Shown here: positions 14,413-29,400 of the stretch, one piece after another
How the letters are laid out: every line of letters starts with the position of its first letter
Numbering within the stretch: position 1 is the first letter of the stretch
Assembly: GCA_903813345.2 (NCBI GenBank)
Contig: CAIIXF020000005.1
Span: 26,479,375-26,539,374, forward strand
Source of the DNA: Owenia fusiformis
Lineage: Eukaryota > Annelida > Polychaeta > Sabellida > Oweniidae
Reading direction: 5' to 3'
Length of the DNA: 60,000 nt
Notes under the pieces: model-generated
What the model was told of the DNA's origin: nothing
What the model saw: only the letters and a program-made list of their open reading frames with translations
Database searches by the model: none
Program-made: the position numbers and the translations under genes

Positions 14413-17400
14413 CTGCAATTTCAAGTAATTTATTCAACTTTTACTAAATTATAGGGCATATCATTGTACCCATCATTATTAGAAATCATTCCGTGAAAAT
14501 AATTTTCAATTGTTTGAGAGTTTATTTATTGCAGAACACATCGCTATTTTTGAGTTGAACAAATGAATTCAATGAGTTAGTTATGATCATACCAAAACAA
14601 CAAGCCAACAGATTATTAAAATGATAAACAGACATACTCAGTTCTTCTTTTTCCTGTTCAAATTCTTTCTCCAATTCCTTCTCAATTTTATCCTGATCTA
14701 CAGCACCTTCAGGGTCAGCATCTTCTTCTGCAGTGATGGTGAATATGGTTGTTGTGACATTATCCATCCATCCCTCACGTCGTGATTTCCTCTGCGTCTC
14801 TTTGATCTTACTTAGGGTAGAGTCATCCTGTGTTTGGATTAAGAGAACAAAACATTGGATTAAGAGTATGTACCATTGAATTAAGAGTACGCAACATTGG
14901 ATAAAGAATTACCCTGTTATAATGTTATAGGCCTAAGGTATTTATTACTCGATATAATACCAGATCTGAGGTCTATATTATGATTCAACTTGAACTCACC
15001 AAAATTTTGCAAAATTGTCACTTCATTGTTTAGCACTGAATGAAACACTTAGTACAGACCAGGTATTGTATCGATGAATAAATACCAGATGAAATATTGA
15101 CTTTGTTCACAGTTTATAAAAGGCGTGAATACAGTCATGTTCGAATCCAAAATAAAATAGTGTAAATATAAGTAATATTTCAATTTTTAATTTCGTACAG
15201 ATGTAATACCATGAATGCAGAGTCTAGGTAAAAAATTAACTACTGTATTGACAAAGCTCTCTTTTTAAAACAGTCAAATGGATGCAAATGTCCTTGTGAA
15301 CTGAGCAAACATGTCAAGTTATCCATACCTGATCAGTGAGTAGTTTTCCAAGTGCTGTATTCTCTGTACTCTGATTTTGCTGCAAGTCTGTCAATAATCC
15401 AACTGAGATCTCATCCGCCATCTTGGCAATGTCCATATTTGGATTTTTGTTTTGAACATTCATCTTTTCAACTGCGAATTTAAGAGAAAATATGTCATTA
15501 AAAATATGTAAAAAAATAAATGAAACCTCTTTAATAGTTTGACAAATAACACTTGCAGAATTTAAAACTGCATAAAAAACATTTTAAGCAAACATTTATT
15601 AATTGCCACTCTACGAATGACTGAAAAATGAATTCAAGGATTTTTACAATCAAATTATAGAATCAGGTTTCTTTCTCTATCTCTCTCAACATACTTCTGA
15701 AATGACCCATATTCAATATCGCAATCACTTAAAAAAACACACCTTGAAGTCTGTAGACCATTGCTTTGGAGAGTAGTTTGAACTGCTCAGATCTCTGTTC
15801 GGCTACTTTGGCTATGTGAAGATCTTTGTCCTCTTTTGTCATGGTTTCTTCATTGAGGGCCATAACAGTCTGGCGGGATTTGTTCCGCCATTTTACACGC
15901 TCTTGACGCATCTTTTCAAGATTCATCTTAAGATCCTGAATAGAACAATGTAAGAATTACAGTGCATTTATTGAATACAAGCAAAACTGTGCATCTATTT
16001 TAAAATACCTCATTTGTCATTTGTTTCTGAGTGTACACAGGCAGCTCAGGAATAATGCCTACAAGTGAGGTTTTAAAAAGAAAATTTGATTTCATCATAA
16101 TACTGTCGTCATATAAATTATGTTTCATGTTATGTTATATATCGGAGGCAAGCTTCTGTAAATCAGATTAAAATAAAATAACAAATAACTTCAACAGTTG
16201 GAGTAAGTAAAGTAAGTAAGTAAAGCCAGTGTATCATTCCTCTTTATCATTAATTAAGTCATATACTCATACATGTACCTTTATCTCTAAAATTATGAAC
16301 AAAAATTAAAGATCATCCAAAGATTATTTTATCAATGCCTACCAGTTCAGACAATGAGCTTGCATTGTTCTGTGTGTTGACATCAGCCTGGGCAGCTTGT
16401 ATCAACTCTATAAGGATGTCTCTTTCAGCATTGTGTTTGACCTCTACCTCAGCCAAAACAGCCTCATGCAGGGCAACTGCACCTAATACACACATTATAT
16501 TTAATGATACTGGATATCTTTTTATATGTAAGTTTATTCCATTAGTTCATGAAAGTAGACAAACTATTAATTGCCAAAGTTTTATTGAAACTTTTCAGGA
16601 GCAACAAAACTGGCATAAAAAAGATCTTTAAAATATATGAAGAATTCTAATTTCTGTAGACTGAATCATCTTTTTAATGTACAGGTTTTTGGTAGGTTGG
16701 TCATTAATACAATACAATGTTTAAGAGTTTCCGAATCATGACATTTTAGTGGTCGAAAAAAGGTATAAACTATCAAGAAATTGTCAAGAGACTCCCTATA
16801 ATCATTTTCCAAATGCTATTATGTTTGGTTTATGCGCTGCAGTGTTAACTGTACCTTCTCCTTCAAAGTTGTTAGCCGTAAGAGCATCTTTAAGTTCATT
16901 CTCAGCAGCTTCTAACTTAAGTTTCTCTTCCAGTTGTTGTTTGCTCATTTCTGAGTCAACATTTAGTGTCTTTTTCCTACGTCTTGCCTCTAGCCGCTCT
17001 CTGGCTAGCATACGCTGTCTCTCCCGATCCTTCGCCATACTGCAAGATGAAGACACTTATATATCCAATTTGTCGTATTGAGCTTTTCATTAAAAACAAT
17101 GCAAATGGAAGGTTTCAAGGCATTAACAGGCACAAAGTCATCACCTGCCATTTGTTACAGATGCCAACCACTGAATGCCAAATGCTGAACACCAATCGCC
17201 GACCACAAAACACAGTCGACAAAAAAGTTATGTCTATAATAATATGGCACCACTTGTGATGGTGACATAGAGATCACCATATATAAAAAATATGTGTTAT
17301 AAAAACTTTTTTCTGTCCCATTGATTCACAAGTGAGGAGCATTTCATAATATGAGCATCTTGCAATATGAGCAGAGCATTTCATAGAACCAGAATGAGCT

Positions 17401-20400
17401 GACACTTACTTTGACTCAATAGTTTTTTCATTCTGTTGAGCCATGTTGAATATAGATGCCGCTGTAAATAAATCATCTTCCTGCTGAACCTGCTTCTTGT
17501 CACGTCGTAGTCTCGCTAGCTCCAACTGACGCTGACGTTCATCCTTCAACCGTGCATCCTGGCCTCGCATGGCTGCCAGAAGAGCATCTTTCTCATCATC
17601 AAAACTGTGTTGTAGTCCTTCCAGAATATTCTAAAAATAAAAGATATTTACTGATAAAATCTTATATTGAGTGTTAAAACCATTTTTGAGCATATATTAA
17701 GCAACATTTGATCTATGGCAATCATATGGCAGCCTTAGCTTCCCAAAATGGAGAGAACTATGCGGCATAAAACTTAGGGATAAGCCCTACAATCTAGATT
17801 TTTTACATCATTTTTGTGTAGCTATGGCCGCAAATGTGACTGAGACTTTACCATGAAGCTATTGAATCCTAAATTCCAGATTCTTTTGTCGCCATGGAAA
17901 TCATGCTGTCATTGCCAGAAGACATTTCAGATGATAGACATATAAATCCTAAACTTCCAAGACAGATAAACACACATCAAAGTAAGGGTACCTTTCTTTT
18001 AGATTTCTCTTCCTCTAGTTCCTCAGTCTCTAGGATGACATCAAGCACGTGGTCATCTGTTGAAAGACCTTTCTCTTTCCTCTCTGCCATGAGCTCCTTG
18101 CGACGTTTGAGACGCTCCTGCAACCTCCTTTCTTGCTCTGCCTGGGAGTCTCCTAGTTTCTTACTCAGTTCTGAAATACATGTACAACCATGTATATGTT
18201 CTCACCATGTCTAAAGGCTATTGAATAAGTTAAAACCATTTAAGCTATTCTGGTAGTTATTATTAACCAATGCAATAAAGATGCCATATTGGGAAGATAC
18301 TGTATCTGTTGTGGAAATCAATGGAATGCCCTTGATCAAATAGATTGAAGATCATGAATTCTGCTGAAAATAGGTGAGATAACTGAGATATCTAAAATTC
18401 TATATATTTCATGTACTGGTTCTGCTTTTCAGTTTTGAGTTTAACTACTACTTTTTGGTTTTTGTTGCTCCTTCTGTCTTCTCATCATTACATAATGTCA
18501 ATTCAGGGTCTGAGATAACTAAGCTCCAAGCTGACTCGGGTCTGACTTGACCTTTGTCAGAGTTGAATTTGGTAAGAATTACAGATATAAGCAGGGACAG
18601 TCTCAAATAAAGTATGACTACAATGCAGTTTTGATCGTAATTCAATTCACCTGATTCATTGTCTGCTAACTGACTCAATAGTGCAGCAGCCTCATCAAAC
18701 TTGCCCTCCTTTCTGAGTCTTCTTTCCTCCAGTTTCATCTTCATGAGTTGTCGCTGTCTCTCCTGTTCTGACATCCTTCCCCACTCTGCCTCCCCAAACT
18801 GTTTCATCAATGCCTAAAGGAACATTTGAATATGAGCTTTGTTATGGGCTAACATAATGTAAACAAGAAGGTTCATAGAAGACAAAATTTACATAAGAAT
18901 CAAATGGATGAGGTTTGGTTTGTAAAAGTATGTAATACCAGGTTGATCAATAAGTTCTGAGAAAAGGGCTACTCAATGAAAATTGGAATATTGATATGTG
19001 CCATTATTTTACATTCCGTGTGAAAATTTCAAGTAGACTTTCTCAGAACTTATTGATCAACCTGGTACATGTTTTCCTATATTCATATTAATTATACATA
19101 ACAAATGGCATTAATGCTGATTGAAAATAAATAACAATATAATACATTTAAATTTGAAGATTTCTATACCTCAGCAAGTAGTTTATCTCTCATAGCATCA
19201 TACTTCTGTTCCAATGCCTTAATTATCTCAGTCTCTTCATTACTGTACTCAGCATCTCTCTTAGTCTCCCCTAGGAGTACAATGGCTGTGTTGTCATGCC
19301 ATTCTTGTTTTCGAGATGTTGCATGTACAAGTTTCAACTGCTTCAAAGTCTTGGCATCCTAGAAGAATTCGATCAAATATATCATTTATTATTAAGTGTA
19401 ACTACCTGTGTTGCATATCAGAAAACTGGCTCATATTTTATAATTTTAAACGACAGTTGATAATCCATATGGGGTGACATATATACATTGTAGTTTAAAC
19501 AAGTCTTAAATGCAATATCCCCTGTATAACCTCTTAATTGACCTTGACCTACATGTTTATGCCATTCAGCTTTCACAATCTCACTATGGTGAGAGAGGTT
19601 TTCATGGAGGATTTAAGCAAACTTACTCTGAATCACTGACTTATTTAGGGAACATTAACCTATATTTGTTACTTCTTCATTTCATCAAACAGAAAAGGAT
19701 CATGGGCTTCTCAAAATACCATGGTATCAAGCCACATCAGAAAGCCAAAAAATAAAAAAATAAACGTGAAAAGACCTTTGACATTTCAGTTTAGGGTAAG
19801 ATAATGGTGCTAAGTGAAAGGTTGCTAAACATCCCTTAAGAAAAAAGCTGTGGTAACCATAGTATTTCATGATATTCCATGGAAATGGATAATCTGACAG
19901 GACTTGTGGTCCATACCTTTTCTCCAATTCCTTCCATTAAGTTTTGCATTTCCCGATCTTGTTGTTGTTGTAGATCAGCCAATATCGCCATCTGGAGGTC
20001 ATCGTCATGACAACTGAGACCTGCCTCACTTCTCTCCCGATGTTTCAATTCAAACCTGATTCCAGCTGCCATCTTATAGACAAGACACAATGTGTTAATT
20101 TCACAATTTGTTCATGTAGAGGAACACAAAGGCTAAAATAACTCAACTTTTTATTGAAAGTTTTAAACAGACTTACACATATTGAATCAAATATCAGTAC
20201 CAGTCTATGAAATATGATTCATATTATTCATTATTATATATTCGTATTGCAAAATAACTATAGAACAATTAATAAATAGGTGTGTGACTAAACCTTGAAA
20301 ATATCCAACTGTTCCTGTGTAAACCTTGCCCCCGTTTGTCTCTTAGTGGTCCATGTGTCAAGGAGTGCAACAAGACGTTCATCCTTTGCTTCATTATCAA

Positions 20401-23400
20401 GCTCTTTGGCCTCTTGATGATATTTACCACCAATCTCTTCATGTAGGATCTGGAAACATATATTTGGTCATCAGAGTGGTCAACCTCTTGAATCCCAGGC
20501 TCTAAAATCGGTTTGAAACTAGAGAATTTTTCATTCTTTTCAGCATTTGACATTTTATAACGTAAATTTAAAGCAGGTGATGTCCAAACCAGTGAAATAA
20601 GTCGGCAGAGATCATATCTATACATTTTTGAACATTTCTTTGTGTAATACATGTATTGATAAAAACTGTTCAAGGAAACCATCAACTTTGGAAAAATTTG
20701 TGACTGTGACATCTCATCACTTTACATGTTTCAAGGTCATTTAAGAATGACGTGAAATCTTGTCATTCTGGGTAGTCAAGAGATTTAAAAGGTACAAATG
20801 ACATTGGTTGAATATTTTATCTAATTCAAGTAAGTAAGGAATAAGCTGCATAATATACCTCTGTCAAAGTATCTCTCTCTTCAGCATGTTTCCTTTCAAG
20901 CTCTTTCAGTACAGCCTCTTGCATAGCAATCACATCATTTTCATCCTCAGGCAATGGAACATCCCCTTCTTGTGTCTTAGTCTCTTTAAGTCTTTTGCGA
21001 CGCGCTTCTAGCCTCTCTTTGGCTAGGCGCTCCTGACGCTGTCGTTCTTGTTCCTCTCTGAATATATAGAAACAGGGTTAAAAGGTTTTCAATAACTTCT
21101 CCTAGTTAATCAAATATTCATCAAGGAAAATGTCAAAAGAAGATCAGTACAAACTCATGTTTCAATTGCTGAATTTGATGTGAAACTCATTATACCAGGT
21201 ATAAGGTAAACAAGCATTTATTTAATCTATTTCATTTCATTTTTTTTTTCACCAATATTTAACTTATATGTTTAAGTTGTACGATCATTTTTGGCTTTGT
21301 ATAAAAAACCTCCTACCTCATACCCACCTACCCACGTACGTTGGACATGATACAGACTTTGAAGGGTTCAATTTTAAAGATCTTAGATTATTAAATCTTA
21401 GTTTATAATGAATTATAGATGCATTTGTAACGACCCTTGCTAGTAAGTTGCTACGACAGCCCAGCTGGGTTCAATTCCCACCCGGGGCATCGAATTTAGC
21501 ACACTTTCTTTAAATTTCTTTATCTGGTTTGTTGGACCGATGCTCGCGGTCGTTAGTTACTTATTCCTCCGGGACGCCCTCGGGTCATTACATATTACAA
21601 TGCACCCATATATGCCTTTATTTATGAATCTGTGACCCGTCTAGTCATAAAATAAACCGGAATTGTAGAAATGTTAATAATTAGAGCTAGTTTGAGATTT
21701 AAAAATCTTTAAAATTGAACCCTTCAATGACTGTATCATGTCCCACGTAGGTGGATAGGTGGGTATGAGGTAGGAGGTTTTTTATACAAAGCCATCATTT
21801 TTGTTTGGTTGCAACTCAAGTATTAGACAGATTTTAGACCCCAAATTTTGATTTGTTTTTTTGCGTACTCCAACCATATATAAAGGGATATACATAAATT
21901 GGAAAGAATAAATAATAAAAAACAATAAAAAACATAGGGGGCTGTGCTTCAACATAACAAAGTGTGACTGGCGATTGTACCTTATTTTACTAGAACTATG
22001 AACATGTACACCTTATAAATCATCTTATACTAATACATCTAAAACACACAGTGTTGTGTTTTTACACATGTTATTATTGAGCGCGTAACACTTATATTTG
22101 GTTGGGGCCGAGGGAATTGTACCTTTTTCAGAAAGAAATACAAAGAGGTTATTTAATGGGAGATTTTTGATACAGTGTATATCTGAGGGAAATACAATAT
22201 ATCTACCCTATTTGGTATCACTCATTGACCTACATGTTGAAAAAACCTTGAAGTGGGAACACCTGCTTATCCAAACACTTTTGGATAGTGCCAGAGGCGT
22301 TCAGATTAGACAGGTCTTACTGTACATCTCATTCCTACACACCATGCAAGATGCAAAGAGCATCAGATCTACAAATGACTACTGTAGTAAAATACTAACA
22401 TGCAGTTTGACTCTATTCATGCCATAAGGACTATAATGTTTATACAGTAGATAATTTATGATAGAAAACCTCTCATTTACCAAAAAGGGAGTCTTTTATG
22501 AAAGTACACAGGGGTCACACACTTATGATATAATGGATACTATGAATTGGAAGTATAAACAAAGGTATTTGGGCTTTAACATGAACAGGTTAGGTTCTAG
22601 GTATATTTGTATGGTATTATTTGGAACAAAAAATGCTGGAAAACCTTATGGGTCCATGGGATCTTAGGAGATAAATGTTCAACTTGAAATTCATCATTTC
22701 AAGGTAGTCAAAAGGAGATAAGGTTTAAAAAGACTTAAATGTATCACTCTAGGCATACTACATGTCACTATACTACATGTACAAATTATATATATTGAAC
22801 TAAACGTAAAATACCTATAAAATACCCCAAAAATTTTATTAACAAATAGGCCATTAAACTCAAAATGATATTCAATGCAAAATTAGTAGAAGCATATCAA
22901 GTAATTCTAGCAAATGTGAACCTATTAGTAGAAGCAAAATGTAGACAGCATGTGCGCCATCTATAATTGGCAAAACCATCTGAAACTTTGAACATATTCC
23001 ATTTTTACTACTGTTTATACTTTACCGTTTTTTATACGATATTTTCTTCTTGGACCTCCGGCTATAAAGTCAACAAATAATCAAACAGATTGTGCATGAG
23101 TAAACAATGTATGATTAAATGACTAATCGCTCATTCATGAAATGTGATTAATAAATGTATAAAGTCAATTTATGAAATTAACGATGAATGGACAGAAGAA
23201 TATATGATGAGATGGTATACATTTTATGATATTATCTATCTTATGCAAATACATACATGTATCCAACAATAAAGTGAAAATGATATCATGGTAATTTTGT
23301 GAATAAATGATGGTTCTTCATTAATGTAAATACATGTATACAACAATGAAGTGAAAATGATAACATGGTAATTTTGTGAATAAATGATGGTTCTTCATTA

Positions 23401-26400
23401 ATGTAAATACATGTATACAACAATGAAGTGAAAATGATAACATGGTAATTTTGTGAATAAATGATGGTTCTTCATTAATGTAAATACATGTATACAACAA
23501 TGAAGTGAAAATGATAACATGGTAATTTTGTGAATAAATGATGGTTCTTCATTAATGTAAATACATGTATATACAACAATGAAGTGAAAATGATAACATG
23601 GTAATTTTGTGAATAAATGATGGTTCTTCATTAATGTAAATACATGTATACAACAATGAAGTGAAAATGATAACATGGTAATTTTGTGAATAAATGATGG
23701 TTCTTCATTAATGTAAATACATGTATACAACAATGAAGTGAAAATGATAACATGGTAATTTTGTGAATAAATGATGGTTCTTCATTAATGTAAATACATG
23801 AATACAACAATGAAGTGAAAATTATAACATGGACAGTGTACATAAAATTGCAACACAAATATGCATAATAAAAAACTTACGCTTTATCCCTATCTGAAGC
23901 CAGACCAAGCACAAGCGCAGCTGCATCAAAGTTTTCTTCATGACGAGCCTTACGCTGCTCTCGACGCAAACGTGCCAGCTCCATCTGGCGGCGCTTTTCT
24001 GCATCAAGTTCACCACCCATTCCAGCAAGTCGTTTAAGAAGTTCATCTTTTTCCTATAAGTGGAATAAAAACAATATAAATAATATTCTCAATACTAGGA
24101 AATCATTGCACGACAAAAGTACAGGTTTACAAAAAGAAAATTCTCAAAAGTTTGCATAGGGCTACTATTTTAATATCTATCAAAACTTCTTAAGTATCAC
24201 TGAAATTTCTTTAAGCCTAACCATCTATGGAAACATTGTAGCCCTTTAACCAAGATAAACTAAAATGCCCTACCAAATACTAGTAAAAAAAATTAATGAA
24301 TTATTCAGTAAAGAAATCATCAGCACCTTATCAAATCTGTATTCGAGATCAAGTAAGATGTTCTTCCTCCTCTCTTTCTGTTTCTCCTCCTCTTGCTTCA
24401 ATTCCTCTTCTTCTAGCCTGTCAACCTCCTCTTTAGTCATTCCTGATGATGAAATAATACAAATACAAGGCATATTAAGATGCAAACTGTCACCATCTGC
24501 CATTTGTTACAGATGTTGAAACGCAAACTTCAACTGCGGAACACAGTCCACAAAAAATGGAGACTATAAGAATATGTTGCCATGTGTGGTGGTGACATAA
24601 AAATGGAAAATACAGTGGAAAGGAGTGAAATCAGCAAGGAATCAGATTAACAGAATTTGTATTGAAATGCAATAAAAATCAACAAACTCATTCTTTTTTT
24701 TGGAGAAATACATTACTTTCTGTATGGGGAGTATTGTATCTAGTGGATCAGTGATTTTGAGCTTTCAATCTGTTTGACTTACTTGCATGTACTCATTTTG
24801 CATCAGTTACTATTTTGTCATGATCTTTTACCTCAAGTCAGTGCTTTGATCAAATTTCAGTATATCTCAATTAGTCTAATAATTTCCACTTATCCACATA
24901 CCACTACAGACATTATGTCCATTACATTTGACCTAAGAAAATCACACCTTTCATTTGCCGTTCCTTTCTCTTAGCAAGTCTCTCCTTAAGTTGTCTCTCC
25001 TGCTCCTCCTTACTGACTCCTAGCAGTCTGTCCAGGGTCTCCTGATCTTTCAATGCATCACCTGAAAAAAACCAATACTCAATGATACATACATAAAAGT
25101 ACAGGAAAACCTCTCTAATGCCTTGGTCACATTTGCTACGATTTTCACTACGGCGCCCGGCCGATTGAGTATTTTGTTCAAAATTGAATTCATATTTGAA
25201 CAAAACACTCAATCGGCCGGGCGCCGGCCGATGGATCGTAGCAAATGTGACCCAGGCATAAGTGGAGCACATTGGTACCTTTAAAAAGTGTTCCACTTGG
25301 GAGGTGTTCCACCTATAGAGGTTCATTTATCATTAAGTCAGTTGGTCTTGGAACTCTGAAGTGTTCCACTTTACAGGTTTCATTGTATGTGTTTGCAGGA
25401 GAACTGGTCACAGTGCCCTGACTGCAAGAGTTGACAAATCACCTCTCCCCTGACTTCAAGGTGACCTGAGGAGAGCGGAATAATGACACAGTGACTAATA
25501 CTAATAGATCCCCTGGGTGACCAGACTTTGAAATCCTAAATCTGAGATGGCAGACTTTAGGATTCTTATCACTAAGTGTGTTAACTAAGGAGACCTGTGT
25601 AGGCATATTATGGGGAGGCCATCCGAAGATGTGGCAAGAAATCCATATACCTGACCCCAACATTAAGCAGAAGGTCATACTCATGATCAGTCAAGGTCAT
25701 TAGCTTCAGGTGACTGTATTTGGACCAGACCTCTTATAATAACAGTATACTCACACTCAAATCTACAACATGAGTAAACAAGGTATTCAGTGGCGTAGCG
25801 TCGTTTACGCAAAGTACGCAAATGCGTCCACTGGAACAATCCAATGTTTATCTGAATATTTGGAAATTCTAAATTTCTCAAGTTTTAATAAGCAAAGCCA
25901 TTGTTCAACCTTATCATTTCGTATCTTTGAACAGGGTTCAACCATAGAAATTAGGTGTTCATTTTAGTCCAGACATGTCATTAATTGGTGGAATTACACC
26001 TACGATGTAAAGGCGCTTTTTAAAATCCTATCGGGTTTTGACCCGCCTTTAGAGTCAGGTGTAATCACGATCGCGGATTTAGAAAAGCGCTTTTGTAATC
26101 CTCCCAGACCCCTAGTCATTAAAAACCGCTTTCACACCCAAAGGCGCTTTAACGTGTAGGTGTAATACCGATTGGTTTTCAAGGCGCTTTAACTCGATTT
26201 TACACCTGAACGAAAACTATATTTGCGCATGAGCATCAAGCATGTTATTGATTTCCGGTGTGGAGGAAACTTCAAAAAACAAAATTCAAATATTGTGCAA
26301 AACTCAATCAAATCACCAAAATGTCGAAACAAAGTAGAATCTATTGGGACCACGTCAATACTGAATACGATTTAAGAAAAAAAGGAACATACAGTATCCA

Positions 26401-29400
26401 GTGGCGTAGGAACAATATACGCCAAAACGCCAATGCGTAGTGTTGAAAAGCTAGAATGAAATAGCTTAATAATTTCCTTATGTTCTTTAGTCATATTTCC
26501 TCATTGTTAATAAATTGTTTGTGATCTCGAGCACACAAAAGAAATGTTTTTGGAAACCATGTAATATGTTCGATTTTTTCAATAGTACTCTTTGCAAGGT
26601 TTTTGTTCCTCTGTTACTTTTTTCTAGCTTCGGCCACGATAAATGGCACTTTTTGGCGTAAAAATCAAGGTGATTTGGGGTAGAGGGTTATGATAGTTGG
26701 AAGTTTAAGCCAGTAAAAATGAAAGTACATTTCAACTTCAGTTCTAGGAAAGCAATTACCCTAATTTCTATTTTATTTGAAATATAATATATTATTATTT
26801 TAGGAAATAAAGCATTTAGGCACCAATAATTATTTTGAAAGGAAAAAACAATTTACCACAAAATGTCACGTTGACTTTTGCATGGGCTTTATTTATCTTA
26901 TAAAAAAAGTTGAAGACATTAGAGTTATGTTGTATCATTGATCACGGACATGTTTCTATTGATCATACTAGTTTCTTTAATCTGTATTGTTGAGATTTAA
27001 AAGATCGGCTTTCCATGGTGATTTTATATCATGAAAAACATTCGAACATTTTAAGCACAATTAGAAAGGTATTACCATAAAAATTACGTTTTACGAGCAT
27101 AAAAGAGGCGTTTTGATTCGTTAAGATTTGACACAATTTTTTCATATTTTTGGCGTAGTGTTGAATTTACACCTTCCTACGCCCCTGGTATCGGATCATT
27201 TTGAATCTCCAGAGATGGCGCAACGGTTGAAAGTGTATATCTAAATAGCAGATTTTGATGCAAATGCGATGGTTGATGGCAAATTTTTGTCTTAAATCAG
27301 TCTAAAAGCGCTTTAGAAAAATCAAGTGTAATCACGAAAAGTTGTCTTCAAGGCGCTTTTAAAATTCTGGTGTAATCAGGATTGCGGTTTTCTAGCCTAC
27401 GTTACCCAAAACGCCTTGAAAACGCCTTTAGCCATGAAATAGGTGTAATTCCACTAAATGATTCTTTCAAATTATACTCTCATAATTTCGTGAATACTCT
27501 TATGTAATCCATATGACCCCCCCCGTATAAGTACATAATGGCTGCTCATGTGCCGAATCCAGTGGAAATGAATGCGTATCGGGTAAACCCCCCCCCCCCA
27601 TCCCAATTTTGGAATTTTGCGTCCCCTAGTAAAATTGCCACGCTACGCCACTGGTATTAACATGCAAAATGTCATATAAAAATGTTGGTTTTACATACCA
27701 AGTAATGCTGCAGCTTCATCAATTTTGCCTTCAAGTCTCAACTGTCGTTCTTTTCGCTTCAGCTCCACTAGTTTACGTTGTCTTTCCTGTTCTGACATAC
27801 GTTGCCACTCTGCCTCCCCATGCTGTAAATAAATGGAAATTAGGTCATATGATCAGTCAAATAAAATTCAAATTATTTAAAATATTTTTCCTTCATGAGC
27901 GATTTCCAGGTTTCCATTAAAATACTATTTTCTGAAAAATATCCCAGGTGGCGTTACTAAACTTAAAAAAGTTATCATTAAAGTTGGATAAAATGTCTCA
28001 AGACTTTTATAGGGATCCACATGTGATGAACCCCAGCAGTGTTTGAATTGAACAAACAATACCAGCAATAAATCTTGTTTTATAAGGATCTTTGTATCAT
28101 TTAAGCATCCAATACATTTTCACCAAATGTTCTTGTTTCACTCTTGTTTTATCTTCTTTTCCTTCATGATCCTTCACTATTTCAAGTTCATTGTCATTTA
28201 CCCATATGTCTTATTACCATTTTCTATAGATAGAATAACTTGGGTAACAAATATTTTCTTTTGAGAAAAACGATGTAAAATATCTCATTTTTGAGATTAT
28301 GCTTTATATACCCAACAAGACTTTAAACTTGCTTCATATTCCGATCTCCAACCTCCCGGATTCTTATATATTTTCTATATTTCATTTTATTTCACTCAAT
28401 ATAATATTTTCTACAGCCACATTTTTATTTAACTACAGCAACCTGAAATGCCATATGGCGATAGGTATGATTTTATCTATGTATTATTAGACTCCAAAGC
28501 TTGAGTCTATTACTTTTTCAGGTTTTCTTGTCATATTAGACTCCAGATTGAAAATCTGGGATCTATTGCTTTTACCTGTATTCTTATTCTTATCTTAGCA
28601 TGTTTTATCATTAACTTTGGGTAAATCTGATTATATCTGAAATCTTGTCGCGGTTTTATGTTTGCGTGGAATAATCTCTAATTCTGGCATCTAGTTTCTC
28701 TTCAAGGAGATCGAATTTCAGCCGAGTTTGTTTCCAACCATGATTTAGGAACACTGATCATATCTGAGTGTTTATCAAGTAGTAAGGGTGGTGTTACATT
28801 ACCAGACTCAGATCCCAAGGCAGATCGGTTGCATGGTAATTTTGGGGTTGAGCAGGGAACCAGGCTATTTTTCCAAAACCTGTTCTACTGACAGTAGAAG
28901 AGAAAGTATAAGTTAAAGTGCTCTAAACTTAATTCAGAATTTGGACAAATTAGGTCAAAATCTGGGTCAAATCTATGTTTTTTCTTATTTTCATTATCTT
29001 GACACTACAGTTAATTATTTTTGTTTGAACGAAATTTCTTATACAGATAGCCAAGAGTATGCTCATATTGTTAGCCTTTTGCCGTCAAAAGGTATTTTAA
29101 CTCAGTTTTGAGATCCAGTTTTGAGTCCAGAAAGTAGATCAATAAAAAAAGAAAAAGCAATATGATGATATCCTCATGTGAAGTAATGGATTAAGTCGAC
29201 TACTTACTCAGTTATCTACTCAGGTACTTACTCAACTACTCAGCTACTTACTCAGCTATCCAGGTCAATTCAATCTGGAGTCTTAATTGAACTTTGTTGA
29301 ATTTACCTAGTTATTTATATCTTCAATAAATATAATAAAAAAAAACATGTTAATAACTAAACGTGACAATGTGGGATTCAAACTATTTATTTATATAGCA

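Larger units (their letters stand above)
25788..27653. mobile_element. Outer transposon of a nested set, CAGTGGCGTAG ends, 5 bp target duplication
   Basis: It starts CAGTGGCGTAGCG and ends GCTACGCCACTG. GTATT flanks it on both sides (25783-25787 and 27654-27658). Most of its present length is a second transposon inserted into it. No transposase is visible. The ends recall hAT-type elements, but the duplication seen is 5 bp rather than 8 bp. Confidence 0.75.

Noticed and set aside
21460-21490. Possible tRNA gene with gggttcaattcccacccgg
   Set aside because: Only the B-box-like part is convincing. No acceptor stem, A box or anticodon arm closes around it, so it is a SINE remnant.
23398-23858. 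Frames of 75-111 residues on the minus strand
   Set aside because: They are read-throughs of a 77 bp minisatellite, with the period shifting the frame between copies.
29385-29396. TATA-like run before the oxidoreductase
   Set aside because: It lies about 30 bp before the ATG, leaving almost no room for a leader. AT-rich DNA yields such runs by chance.
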